64,000 nt of DNA from Paenibacillus terrigena DSM 21567 (GTDB lineage: Bacteria; Bacillota; Bacilli; Paenibacillales; Paenibacillaceae). The notes under the pieces were generated by a model that was given only the letters and a program-made list of their open reading frames with translations, was not told where the DNA came from and ran no database searches. Positions 54,536-63,162 of the stretch are shown here, piece by piece. The stretch spans positions 691,056 to 755,055 of the forward strand of contig NZ_KB895412.1 of the NCBI RefSeq assembly GCF_000374845.1, read 5' to 3'. The translations under genes were made by a program, and so were the position numbers. Every line of letters starts with the position of its first letter. Position 1 is the stretch's first letter.

Positions 54536-56641
54536 ATGTCAATATTCACCATACCTGAGCGAAAAGCTTGGGTCCTACGGACAAACCATGCCGATTATGC
54601 CATCGGTGTCGATGAAAGCGGAGCGCTTCAGCATCTATATTGGGGCGAGCCATTGAACTTGCTGGACGAGTATCCGAGCACGGCAGGTCAGCATGCCTGG
54701 ATCTGGGAGCCGGAGGAAGGCAACAGCAGGGAAGAATGTATGCCGTGGGGCAAACGAAGCTTTGCAGAGCCAGGCTTAAAGGTCGAATTTGCAGATCGAA
54801 CGCGGGATCTCGTCCTCACGTTTGACGGGGCCGGCATCGAAGGGGATACACTGCGAATTGCCTTGAAAGATGTTCTAAAGTCATTGCAAGTCACGGTCAG
54901 TTACCGCATCTATGACGAGTTTGATGTGATTGAGCGATCGGTGGAAGTGACGAATACAGGCGAGGGCCCGGTGAATATCGAGCAGGTGATGAGCGCGATT
55001 TGGCATCTTCCTGTGTATCCATCCTATAGGATAACGTATCTGACAGGTCATTGGGGGGCGGAGACGCAGCTTCGCCGGGAAATGCTTCAAGAGGGGAAAA
55101 AAGTAATTGAAGCCCGCAGAGGCATTACGGGACATAACAATAATCCGTTTTTTGCCGTTGATTTTGGCGACACGACGGAAGAATACGGTCTTGTGTATTT
55201 TGGAGGACTTGCCTTTAGTGGCCATTGGAAGATTGTCGCTGAGCGAACACCGTATCAAACGCTGCAGATCGCGGCGGGTATTCATGACTTTGATTTTCGC
55301 TGGCTGCTGGAAGCGGGCGAAACCTTCGTATCACCCGTGAGCGTGGGCGGGTTCACCACCAAAGGGTTCGGTGATGCGAGCCACAAGCTGCATGGCTATC
55401 AGCAAAAGCACGTTTTACGCAACAGCGGGCAGCTTCGCAAAGTTCTATATAACTCCTGGGAAGCGACTAGTTTTGATGTGAACGAAGAGAACCAGAAGCA
55501 GCTTGCGGAAAAGGCTGCGCGGCTTGGCGTTGAACGCTTCGTTGTCGATGACGGCTGGTTCGGTAAGCGCAATGATGACAAGGCTGGTTTAGGGGACTGG
55601 TATGTGAACAAGACCAAGTTTCCGAACGGGCTGCAGCCGCTCATTGACGATGTCACGTCGCTTGGCATGGACTTCGGCATCTGGGTCGAGCCTGAAATGG
55701 TGAATCCGGACAGCGACCTGTACAGGCAGCATCCGGATTGGGTCTATCACTTCACGGATCGTCCGCGTACGGAGGGCAGAAATCAGCTTGTTCTCAATTT
55801 AGCCCGCGAAGATGTGCAGGCATTTGTCTATAACGCGGTTGATGAATTGCTGTCTACACATGCCATTTCGTTCATCAAATGGGATATGAATCGCTACTTT
55901 AGCGAGCCGGGTTGGCCGGGCGCGCCAGATGGCCGCGATCGTGAGATCTGGGTACGACATGTGAACGCGCTTTATGATATTTGGCGGCGGCTGCAGGAAA
56001 AGCACCCTCATGTGCAGTTTGAGTCATGCGCTGGAGGCGGCGGACGCGTAGACATGGGGATTATGCGGTTCGCGGATCAGTTCTGGACCAGTGACAACAC
56101 CGATGCGCTTGACCGGCTGCGGATTCAATGGGGATACTCGCACGCGTATACGGCGAAGTCGATGGTATGCTGGGTGACCGAACCGGTGAACTACATGAAT
56201 GGACGCCGAATTCCTCTTAAGTTCCGTTTTCATTGTGCCATGATGGGAACGCTGGGCATCGGCATGAACTTGAACCATCTGACCGAACAGGACATGGTAG
56301 AGGCCGCAGGTTATATCGCGCAGTATAAAGCCATACGGCCTATCGTTCAGGAAGGGCTCTGCTATCGGCTTTCCCCGCCAGAGCAGTCGGATCTTACTTT
56401 GGTGCAGTACGTAGGGAGGGATGGGCAGGAAGCGGTCGTGTTCGTGTTCCGGCATGCACAGCAATTCGGACATCCCGCTCTTCCCGTGAGACTGCGCGGA
56501 CTGGAGCCGTTCATACCGTATCGAAATGAAGAAACGGGCGAAGTCCGAAGCGGGCAAGGCTGGATGTCGCGAGGTATACTTCTAAGCTTAACAGGAGACT
56601 ATGATAGTGCGATGATCAGACTGGTCCAAGTACAGGACTAG
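54536..56641 (+). CDS. GH36 alpha-galactosidase
   Basis: A 701-residue cytoplasmic GH36 enzyme without a signal peptide that releases terminal alpha-galactose from oligosaccharides such as melibiose or raffinose. The N-terminal beta-supersandwich leads into the TIM barrel with YNSWEATSFDV and VDDGWFG. The nucleophile is Asp450 in FIKWDMNR and the acid/base is Asp520 in SDNTDALDR, preceded by the SCAGGGGRVD motif. The ATG at 54536 follows GGGGGA; a TTG at 54515 is unlikely. It ends the sugar importer operon. Confidence 0.95.
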   Translation: MSIFTIPERKAWVLRTNHADYAIGVDESGALQHLYWGEPLNLLDEYPSTAGQHAWIWEPEEGNSREECMPWGKRSFAEPGLKVEFADRTRDLVLTFDGAGIEGDTLRIALKDVLKSLQVTVSYRIYDEFDVIERSVEVTNTGEGPVNIEQVMSAIWHLPVYPSYRITYLTGHWGAETQLRREMLQEGKKVIEARRGITGHNNNPFFAVDFGDTTEEYGLVYFGGLAFSGHWKIVAERTPYQTLQIAAGIHDFDFRWLLEAGETFVSPVSVGGFTTKGFGDASHKLHGYQQKHVLRNSGQLRKVLYNSWEATSFDVNEENQKQLAEKAARLGVERFVVDDGWFGKRNDDKAGLGDWYVNKTKFPNGLQPLIDDVTSLGMDFGIWVEPEMVNPDSDLYRQHPDWVYHFTDRPRTEGRNQLVLNLAREDVQAFVYNAVDELLSTHAISFIKWDMNRYFSEPGWPGAPDGRDREIWVRHVNALYDIWRRLQEKHPHVQFESCAGGGGRVDMGIMRFADQFWTSDNTDALDRLRIQWGYSHAYTAKSMVCWVTEPVNYMNGRRIPLKFRFHCAMMGTLGIGMNLNHLTEQDMVEAAGYIAQYKAIRPIVQEGLCYRLSPPEQSDLTLVQYVGRDGQEAVVFVFRHAQQFGHPALPVRLRGLEPFIPYRNEETGEVRSGQGWMSRGILLSLTGDYDSAMIRLVQVQD

Positions 56642-56672
56642 AAAGCCCGGATAATAACACAATTTCAGATAC

Positions 56673-56710
56673 GCCCTGATGGATTCGATGCTCTGAACCA
56701 ACAGGGTTTT
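56673..56710 (+). terminator. Intrinsic terminator after the alpha-galactosidase gene
   Basis: CCCTG-TGG pairs with CCA-CAGGG around a long loop, followed by five T bases. Confidence 0.75.
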
Positions 56711-56801
56711 TCGTTATTTTAGAAAAAAGATGTCGATTAGCGATGAATAATAATTTATGATCCATATAGAGGGTAGAAAATTTAAGAACAGGGTGGGTAC
56801 C

Positions 56802-58106
56802 ATGACGAATCTGAATGAGCAAATTACGCAGCTGCTGCAGCAAGAGCTTGTCATTGCGCTAGGATGTACCGAGCCGGTTGCGATTGCATGGGCGGCGTCC
56901 GTCGCGAGAAGTCATGTGCACGGTGAAATGACGCATATGGATGTGACGATCAGCTCGAATGTGATGAAGAATGCGATGGCCGTTGGGATTCCTGGTATGA
57001 AGCAGACGGGAATTGATTTCGTCGCGGCGTTGGGAGCCATCGCAGGGGATCCGAATCGCAAGCTCGAAGTGCTGACGGGTGTTCCTGCTGAGGCAGAGGG
57101 TAAGGCTGAAGCCTTCATCGCAGCCAATAAAGTACAAATAAAGCTAACGGATTCGCCGAAAAAATTGTATATCGAGCTATGCGTGCATAGTGCGACTGAA
57201 CAAGCCAAAGTCATCATCGAAGATGTGCATACGAATATTACGCGTATAGAAGTCGGGGATGATTTGATTTTCGCTAAAGCATGTGAATACTATCATGAAC
57301 AAGAAGATCAAGAATCCGATCTATACAGCCAGTTGAGCCTTGAGCGGATTTATCAATATATTCAGGACATATCTCTTGACGATCTGGAGCTGGTAAAAGA
57401 AAGTATTACGTTAAACCGAGCGATTTGCATGGAGGGACTGAAGGAGAGCTACGGTCTCCAAGTCGGGAAGATTCTCAAAGAGAACGTAACCAAAGGGCTA
57501 CTATCGGATGATGTGATTACGCATGCGATGGCGCTCACCTCAGCAGGATCGGATGCACGAATGGCTGGCGTCATGATGCCGGTGATGTCCAACTCGGGGA
57601 GCGGGAATCAAGGGATTGCCGTCACGATGCCAGTCGTCGCTGTCGCTGAGAAAATAAAAGCCAGTGAAGAAAAAATGATTCGCGCGGTAGCTTTTAGCCA
57701 CCTGCTCGCGATCTGGATCAAATCCAAATTTGGGCGCCTATCTGCACTGTGCGGTGTGACGGTGGCAGGAGCGAGTGCGGCGGCAGCCATAACGTATTTG
57801 CTGGGCGGTGATGTGAATCAAATGTCATTTGCGATGCAGAACGTAATTGGCAATGTCACCGGGATGCTGTGTGATGGCGCGAAGGCAGGCTGTGCCATGA
57901 AAGTATCGACTTGTACGGGAGCAGCGGTACAATCCGCATTACTCGCGACGTCTGGCATGAGGGTTCCTGGAACGAACGGGATCATTGGTGAGGGATTGGA
58001 CGAGAGTATCGATAACTTCTGTCGACTTGGGAATGAAGGCTCCTTGAAGATGGATGAACTCATACTAGACATGATGCTGAATAAACGCAAAGAAGATAAT
58101 GAATAA
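56802..58106 (+). CDS. CyuA/YhaM-like L-cysteine desulfidase family protein (UPF0597)
   Basis: A 434-residue protein of the UPF0597/CyuA family, related to the alpha part of iron-sulfur L-serine dehydratases. Relatives split cysteine to pyruvate, ammonia and sulfide. The N-terminal ALGCTEPVAIAWAA and the later LCDGAKAGCAMKVSTCTGAA carry the Cys residues expected to bind a 4Fe-4S cluster, and MMPVMSNSGSGNQGIAVTMP is a family hallmark. The ATG at 56802 follows GGGTGGG; an upstream ATG at 56757 lacks a site. It is a single gene unrelated to its neighbours. Confidence 0.88.
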   Translation: MTNLNEQITQLLQQELVIALGCTEPVAIAWAASVARSHVHGEMTHMDVTISSNVMKNAMAVGIPGMKQTGIDFVAALGAIAGDPNRKLEVLTGVPAEAEGKAEAFIAANKVQIKLTDSPKKLYIELCVHSATEQAKVIIEDVHTNITRIEVGDDLIFAKACEYYHEQEDQESDLYSQLSLERIYQYIQDISLDDLELVKESITLNRAICMEGLKESYGLQVGKILKENVTKGLLSDDVITHAMALTSAGSDARMAGVMMPVMSNSGSGNQGIAVTMPVVAVAEKIKASEEKMIRAVAFSHLLAIWIKSKFGRLSALCGVTVAGASAAAAITYLLGGDVNQMSFAMQNVIGNVTGMLCDGAKAGCAMKVSTCTGAAVQSALLATSGMRVPGTNGIIGEGLDESIDNFCRLGNEGSLKMDELILDMMLNKRKEDNE

Positions 58107-58162
58107 GCGAAAGATCGCCTTGATCTTGTTCGATGTTGATCTGAAATAGAAGTTCGAATAGG

Positions 58163-58204
58163 AATCCTGAAGGGTCAACATTGTTGATTCTTTCAGGATT
58201 TTTA
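58163..58204 (+). terminator. Intrinsic terminator after the CyuA-like gene
   Basis: AATCCTGAA-GGTCAAC pairs with GTTGATTC-TTCAGGATT and the stem runs into five T bases. Confidence 0.87.
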
Positions 58205-58328
58205 GGTATACGGATAGTCCAAATATTCGGACAAAAAAGGGATTGGTTTGCCAGGGGAATTGTGGTAAAGTCAGTGGGTTGATGTCGGATTTTACCGAAA
58301 TCACCAATCGTTCAATAGGGGAAATCTT

Positions 58329-61136
58329 ATGGAGAAATTAACGCAGACATATAGTGTGGCGCTTGTTATTGTATCTTATTTGATTGCGGTCATAGCATCT
58401 TACACGGCACTCGATTTAGGGCGGCATGTGAATGATGCGCGCGGGAAAAGCCGCTTGTTCTGGTTGATCGGCGGTGCTTGCTCCATGGGGCTCGGCATCT
58501 GGTCAATGCATTTCATTGCTATGCTGGCGATGCATCTGCCAATCGAGGTTCATTATGACGTGATGAAAGTCTTCATCTCGATTATATATGCGATCGTTGC
58601 TTCCGGTATTGCCTTATATGTCGTGACAGGTAAGCGGCTTACGATAGGCCGTCTGACGATAGGTTCCTTGTTCATGGGGGCAGGGATTGCGTCGATGCAT
58701 TATTCGGGAATGGCCGCGATGGACATGCCTGCCACGATCCACTATAACAAATTCTGGTTCGTGGTCTCGATTCTGATGGCGATTCTGGTATCGACTGTTG
58801 CCTTGCTAATTACATTCAAGCTGCGCACAGCGCGCAGTAATCTCATGGGCACGCTCATTAAGCTGCTAAGCGGATGTGTCATGGGGGCGGCCGTTGCAGG
58901 TATGCACTATACGGGCATGTATGCGACGACCTTTGTCTCGCATCATGACCATATTGATCATTCATCGATGTCGATGAATTTTACGCTTATGGGCTATGTG
59001 ATCGGTATTGTGACGTTAATCATTCTGAGTGCGACGTTAGTTACGGCGTACCTCGATCAAGTATTGACGGCGAAGACGAGAAAAGTGATGGAGAGCGATG
59101 AGCGGTATCGTTCTTTATTTGAACATAATTTAGACGGGGTCATGTCCTTTACGAAGGATGGTGGGTTCGTGAATATGAATCCAAGGGCCACTGTCATAAC
59201 AGGTGAGCAGAAGATCTCGTTCACTGCGTTCTTATCAATGTGCCGCCCGGAAGATGTAGCGGGTTTGGAACGTTGTTATGAGCGGACTCTTCAAGGTGAA
59301 GCACAGAAGTGTCAAGCGGTGATGACGAATCGCCATGGGGACACATTAGACCTGAGCATAACGCCCGTTCCTGTATTTCTCCATGAAGAGATTGCAGGCG
59401 TGTTCATGATCGTTCGGGACATCACGAAGCGGAAGCAGACCGAACGCGAGCTGCAGGAATCGGAAGAGAAATTGCGCTCCGTCATTCAATCGGCCACAGA
59501 TGCGATTATCATATCTGATGATCGCTCCATGATCATCTCGTGGAATAAAGGCGCCGAGACCATGTTCGGGTATCAGGAGCATGAAGTGTTAGGTAAGCCA
59601 CTATCCACAGTCATTCCAGAAGGATTCGGCTCCGCGCATGAGAGTAGTGTCGAACGATTCGTCCACACGGAGATTCCAAAGGTCACTGGAGCAACGGTTG
59701 AATTAGTTGGATTACGGAAGGATGGTACGGAGTTCCCGCTCGAGCTCTCCCTTGCCTCGTGGAAGACGGGGGATCAAATATTCTTTACGAACATTATCCG
59801 AGATATCACCGAACGGAAATTAGCGGAACAGAAAATCAACCATATGGTCTATCACGATTCACTAACAGGATTGCCGAACCGTAGATATTTCGAAGAGAAG
59901 CTCCAGAAGGCGGTTGCTACGGCAATGGAAGAGCAGCGGGAAGCTTTCGTGATGTTCCTGGATTTAGACGGGTTCAAGCTGGTGAATGATTCGCTCGGAC
60001 ATGACTTCGGCGATTTGCTGCTGAAGGAGGTCGCGGGCCGAATCCTTCAGTGTGTGGAAGGGAATGGCGTCGTATCCAGGCTTGGGGGCGATGAGTTTAC
60101 GATTATTCTTGAAGATATTACAGAGCAGGAAGCCCTTCACATCGCCGATCAGATCATTCATTTGATCGAAATGCCGATTCTTATCGATGGGCATGAGCTC
60201 TATGTCACGACGAGTATCGGAATCTCGCGTTATCCCGATGACGGAGCCGATTCGCGAACGCTTATGAAGCGTGCAGACACGGCGATGTATTCGGCCAAAG
60301 AGCAAGGAAAGAACAATTATCGGATCTATGCGCCGGCGATGCAGCTGGTAACCGATCAGAAAATATTCCTTCAGAACGAATTGAATCGTGCGTTAGAGAA
60401 TAAGGAGCTAATCCTCTACTATCAACCGCAGATTAGTATGAAGGACGGATCGATTGCAGGGATGGAGGCGCTTATCCGTTGGAATCATCCGACGAAAGGC
60501 ATCATCCCGCCGGATCAATTTATTGCACATGCCGAAGAGACGGGGTTAATCGTTCCCATTGGGGAATGGGTGCTGCGGACCGCTTGCAGACAGAATAAAG
60601 AATGGCAGGTTCAAGGGTTCCCGCCGATGCGTGTCGCTGTGAATCTATCCGCCCGTCAGTTCTTGAAGAAGAACCTGGTGCAATTCGTGGAGAATGTTCT
60701 TGAAGAAACTGGACTTGCGCCGGATTATTTGGAGCTTGAGATCACGGAAGGTACGATGCTGGATGTTCAGCGTTCAACCGATGCGCTGGAGAAGCTCAAG
60801 AAACTGGGCGTCCATATCGCCATTGATGATTTTGGAACCGGGTATAGTTCATTATCTTATCTAACGAATTTCCCATTGGATAAGCTAAAAATTGATCAGT
60901 CCTTTATTCGCGATATGCCGACGAACCTGAATAATAAAGCGATCGTCTCGACGATTATTTCGATGGCTCGCCATTTGAATTTACAGGTCATAGCGGAAGG
61001 CGTTGAGACGGAGGAGCAGCTGCATTTCTTGCGCGATGAAATTTGTGATGAAGTCCAAGGGTACCTATTCAGCAAGCCTTTGTCAGTTGAGGAAATGGAA
61101 CAGTATTTCATTAGAAGTATGGTTGAGGTCAGATGA
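58329..61136 (+). CDS. MHYT-PAS-PAS-GGDEF-EAL cyclic-di-GMP signalling protein
   Basis: A 935-residue membrane protein. The MHYT domain (about 1-245) has seven membrane segments and the copper/gas-sensing-type motifs MHFIAMLAM, MHYSGMAAM and MHYTGMYAT. Two PAS domains follow (about 255-375 and 380-500). GGDEF (about 510-670) has an intact RLGGDEFTII, and EAL (about 680-930) has MEALIRW, ELEITEG, IDDFGTGYSSLSYL and LKIDQSF intact. It could therefore both make and break cyclic di-GMP. It is monocistronic, ending at a terminator shared with the P450 gene. Confidence 0.93.
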   Translation: MEKLTQTYSVALVIVSYLIAVIASYTALDLGRHVNDARGKSRLFWLIGGACSMGLGIWSMHFIAMLAMHLPIEVHYDVMKVFISIIYAIVASGIALYVVTGKRLTIGRLTIGSLFMGAGIASMHYSGMAAMDMPATIHYNKFWFVVSILMAILVSTVALLITFKLRTARSNLMGTLIKLLSGCVMGAAVAGMHYTGMYATTFVSHHDHIDHSSMSMNFTLMGYVIGIVTLIILSATLVTAYLDQVLTAKTRKVMESDERYRSLFEHNLDGVMSFTKDGGFVNMNPRATVITGEQKISFTAFLSMCRPEDVAGLERCYERTLQGEAQKCQAVMTNRHGDTLDLSITPVPVFLHEEIAGVFMIVRDITKRKQTERELQESEEKLRSVIQSATDAIIISDDRSMIISWNKGAETMFGYQEHEVLGKPLSTVIPEGFGSAHESSVERFVHTEIPKVTGATVELVGLRKDGTEFPLELSLASWKTGDQIFFTNIIRDITERKLAEQKINHMVYHDSLTGLPNRRYFEEKLQKAVATAMEEQREAFVMFLDLDGFKLVNDSLGHDFGDLLLKEVAGRILQCVEGNGVVSRLGGDEFTIILEDITEQEALHIADQIIHLIEMPILIDGHELYVTTSIGISRYPDDGADSRTLMKRADTAMYSAKEQGKNNYRIYAPAMQLVTDQKIFLQNELNRALENKELILYYQPQISMKDGSIAGMEALIRWNHPTKGIIPPDQFIAHAEETGLIVPIGEWVLRTACRQNKEWQVQGFPPMRVAVNLSARQFLKKNLVQFVENVLEETGLAPDYLELEITEGTMLDVQRSTDALEKLKKLGVHIAIDDFGTGYSSLSYLTNFPLDKLKIDQSFIRDMPTNLNNKAIVSTIISMARHLNLQVIAEGVETEEQLHFLRDEICDEVQGYLFSKPLSVEEMEQYFIRSMVEVR

Positions 61137-61165
61137 GGCCATGATCCTTGCTCATCATGACAATA

Positions 61166-61201
61166 GGGAGACCCTCCGAATGCGGAGCGGTCTCCCTTTT
61201 C
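61166..61201. terminator. Bidirectional terminator between the cyclic-di-GMP and P450 genes
   Basis: GGGAGACC..CTCCG pairs with CGGAG..GGTCTCCC around AATG, followed by a T run. The genes converge. Confidence 0.87.
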
Positions 61202-61204
61202 GAT

Positions 61205-62344
61205 TTATGCGATGAAGAATGGCAAGGATTTTAGCCCGAAGATCATCGTGCTATCCGCTCGTTCTAACGTCATACGCTGATCACGTCGGAAATTCGGGAA
61301 GCGTTCGAAGAGGATTCGCAGCGCGATTCTAGCTTCCAGTCTGGCTAGCTGCGCACCTAGGCAGAAATGGATGCCGTGCCCGAAGGCCAAGTGTGGATTA
61401 GGGCTACGATGAATGTTAAATGTATTCGGTGATTCGAAGACGTCTGGATCATGGTTCGCCGATCCGATCCAGATGTTGATCTGTTGACCCGGGAGCAGTG
61501 AATGCCCGCGCAGCTCTGTTGCTTGCTTCACTTTACGGCTCGTGACTTGAACCGGTGAGCAGTAGCGAAGCACCTCTTCGATCGCTTGCGGGAAGAGGGT
61601 AGGGTCCGCCATCAGCTGATCCCGCGCGTCTCGTTCACTATCGAAGCAGAGCATCGACGAAGAGATCAAGTTGGTCGTCGTCTCATTTCCTGCCACGAGC
61701 AGCAGCACGCAGAATCCAATGATCTCAAGGTCAGTCAGCTGTTCGCCATCGACATGGGTATGAACGAGGCTGCTAATGAGGTCTTGCTGTGGTGCTGTAC
61801 GCCGATCATTGGCAATGGCGGTGAAATATTCACTCATCTCTTGTTGGCATGCTACGAAGGCCTCGTAGTCGTTTCCGACAAGTGCGATGGACCATTCCCT
61901 GAACTGTAACCGATCCGCAGCGGGTATCCCGAGCATTTCGGCGATAACAATCATCGGGAGCGGACTTGCGAAGTCATGGACGACATCCATGCTGCCGCGC
62001 TGCTCGATCTGATCGCATAACTCATGGGAGATAGCAGTGATTTTAGGACCTAGAGCTTCGATGACCTGCGGGGTAAAAGCCCGCGAGACGAGCATGCGAA
62101 GCTGCCTATGCTTCGGTGGATCAAGGAAGAGAATGCTGGCATCGATCGGCTCTCTTACGGTGTCGTTCAACTGAGAGGAGAAGACTTCATGATTCGTGAA
62201 CATGGCTTTGATATCCTCATACCGAAATGCATCCCAGTTATTGTACTCCTCGTTGAAGGATACGGGCGTATTCGACCGCATTTGCTCGAACCAAGATAAC
62301 GGGATTAATTCATTGTTTGCCTTTAACCATTCCATAGTATTCAC
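61205..62344 (-). CDS. Cytochrome P450
   Basis: A 379-residue soluble bacterial P450. The I-helix motif [10 protein letters not shown] gives the oxygen-binding groove, the ExxR pair is EEVLRYCSP with its Glu and Arg, and the heme loop [19 protein letters not shown] has the axial Cys328. The CYP107/109-like class acts on fatty acids, terpenoids or secondary metabolites; the substrate is unknown. The start is GTG at 62344, with AGAAGG close upstream; ATG at 62335 is an alternative. It follows a TetR gene by 26 bases. No ferredoxin gene is adjacent. Confidence 0.92.
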   Translation of the reverse strand: MNTMEWLKANNELIPLSWFEQMRSNTPVSFNEEYNNWDAFRYEDIKAMFTNHEVFSSQLNDTVREPIDASILFLDPPKHRQLRMLVSRAFTPQVIEALGPKITAISHELCDQIEQRGSMDVVHDFASPLPMIVIAEMLGIPAADRLQFREWSIALVGNDYEAFVACQQEMSEYFTAIANDRRTAPQQDLISSLVHTHVDGEQLTDLEIIGFCVLLLVAGNETTTNLISSSMLCFDSERDARDQLMADPTLFPQAIEEVLRYCSPVQVTSRKVKQATELRGHSLLPGQQINIWIGSANHDPDVFESPNTFNIHRSPNPHLAFGHGIHFCLGAQLARLEARIALRILFERFPNFRRDQRMTLERADSTMIFGLKSLPFFIA

Positions 62345-62370
62345 CAGCGCCTTCTGATCAGAATAGGGGT

Positions 62371-62946
62371 TTACGTTGTGGTCAGGAATAAGCCTGTCGT
62401 CATCGTCGTGTACATAAACTGCTCCAGCTGTTCCCGGGTTAATTCATCCTGATGATTCATGTAATACCTGCATCCACTGTCGATCATGCCAATCAGCGCG
62501 GATGCAGCGAGCCTGCAGTTCCCATCACGCATGACACCGGAGCGTTGAGATTGTTCCAGGCTATCGGCGACGAAATAAATGTAATCCAGCCGCATCTTCC
62601 GCACTTCCTCCAGTACCTCCGGATCGAGCCCATTGGATAATTCGTTGAATACGATGTGGGCGAAGCCGCTCGACTCTAAGAAAATATCGAGATTATGCTT
62701 AATGATCCGCATGATTTGTTCCTCGAGGGGGAGGTCCGCATAGAGATCCGCATGGACACGATCCATTAGTTCCGTCAATCCATCGGCGACGATCGTCTTG
62801 AACAATTCGGATTTACTCTTGAAATGATAGTACAGGGTTCCCTTCGCGACATTCGCCCGTAGAGCGATTTCATCCATACTTGCGCGGTGGAACCCGTGTT
62901 CAGAGAATACAGCTTCTGCTGCTTGAATAATTTTGATTCTACTCAT
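62371..62946 (-). CDS. TetR-family transcriptional regulator
   Basis: A 191-residue regulator with the N-terminal TetR helix-turn-helix (IIQAAEAVFSEHGFHRASMD, then IALRANVAKGTLYYHFKSKSEL) and a C-terminal ligand-binding helical domain. It is the first gene of the operon with the P450 gene. A perfect 22-base palindrome lies just upstream over its own transcription start, so autoregulation together with the P450 gene is likely. The divergent EamA gene may be under the same control. The effector is unknown. Confidence 0.93.
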   Translation of the reverse strand: MSRIKIIQAAEAVFSEHGFHRASMDEIALRANVAKGTLYYHFKSKSELFKTIVADGLTELMDRVHADLYADLPLEEQIMRIIKHNLDIFLESSGFAHIVFNELSNGLDPEVLEEVRKMRLDYIYFVADSLEQSQRSGVMRDGNCRLAASALIGMIDSGCRYYMNHQDELTREQLEQFMYTTMTTGLFLTTT

Positions 62947-62979
62947 GGGTTGGTAGCCTCTCTACGTGTCTTGATTAAG

Positions 62980-63001
62980 TTGAACTGACTAGTCAGTTCA
63001 A
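62980..63001. promoter_or_regulatory. Perfect 22-bp palindromic TetR operator
   Basis: The half-site TTGAACTGACT is followed directly by its exact complement. It sits at the start point of the tetR promoter (its last base is the first of the -10) and is also close to the start of the divergent EamA gene. Confidence 0.85.
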
Positions 63002-63029
63002 TGATATCTCATTGGAAAATTATAGTCAA
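63001..63029 (-). promoter_or_regulatory. Promoter of the tetR-P450 operon
   Basis: On the minus strand, TTGACT (plus 63024-63029), a 17-base spacer and TATCAT (plus 63001-63006). The adjoining palindrome would block it when bound. Confidence 0.75.
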
Positions 63030-63075
63030 TCCATCCTGCCAGACGCTAGAAAAATTTTAAAAAAGGAGTATAGTT

Positions 63076-63162
63076 ATGGAGGTACAACAGAGAGAAAGAA
63101 GGCGCATCACGTGGCTCACACGAAAGCATCAACAAAAACAATTCTATCGATTGCATTTCTAG
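63076..63162 (+). CDS. Possible 28-residue upstream leader ORF of the EamA gene
   Basis: ATG at 63076, with AAAAGGAG eight bases upstream, opens a 28-codon frame (MEVQQRERRRITWLTRKHQQ...) that ends at TAG 63160-63162, overlapping the EamA start at 63111 in another frame. It is strongly basic. It may be a translational leader that couples or limits EamA synthesis, or a chance frame. Confidence 0.3.
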   Translation: MEVQQRERRRITWLTRKHQQKQFYRLHF

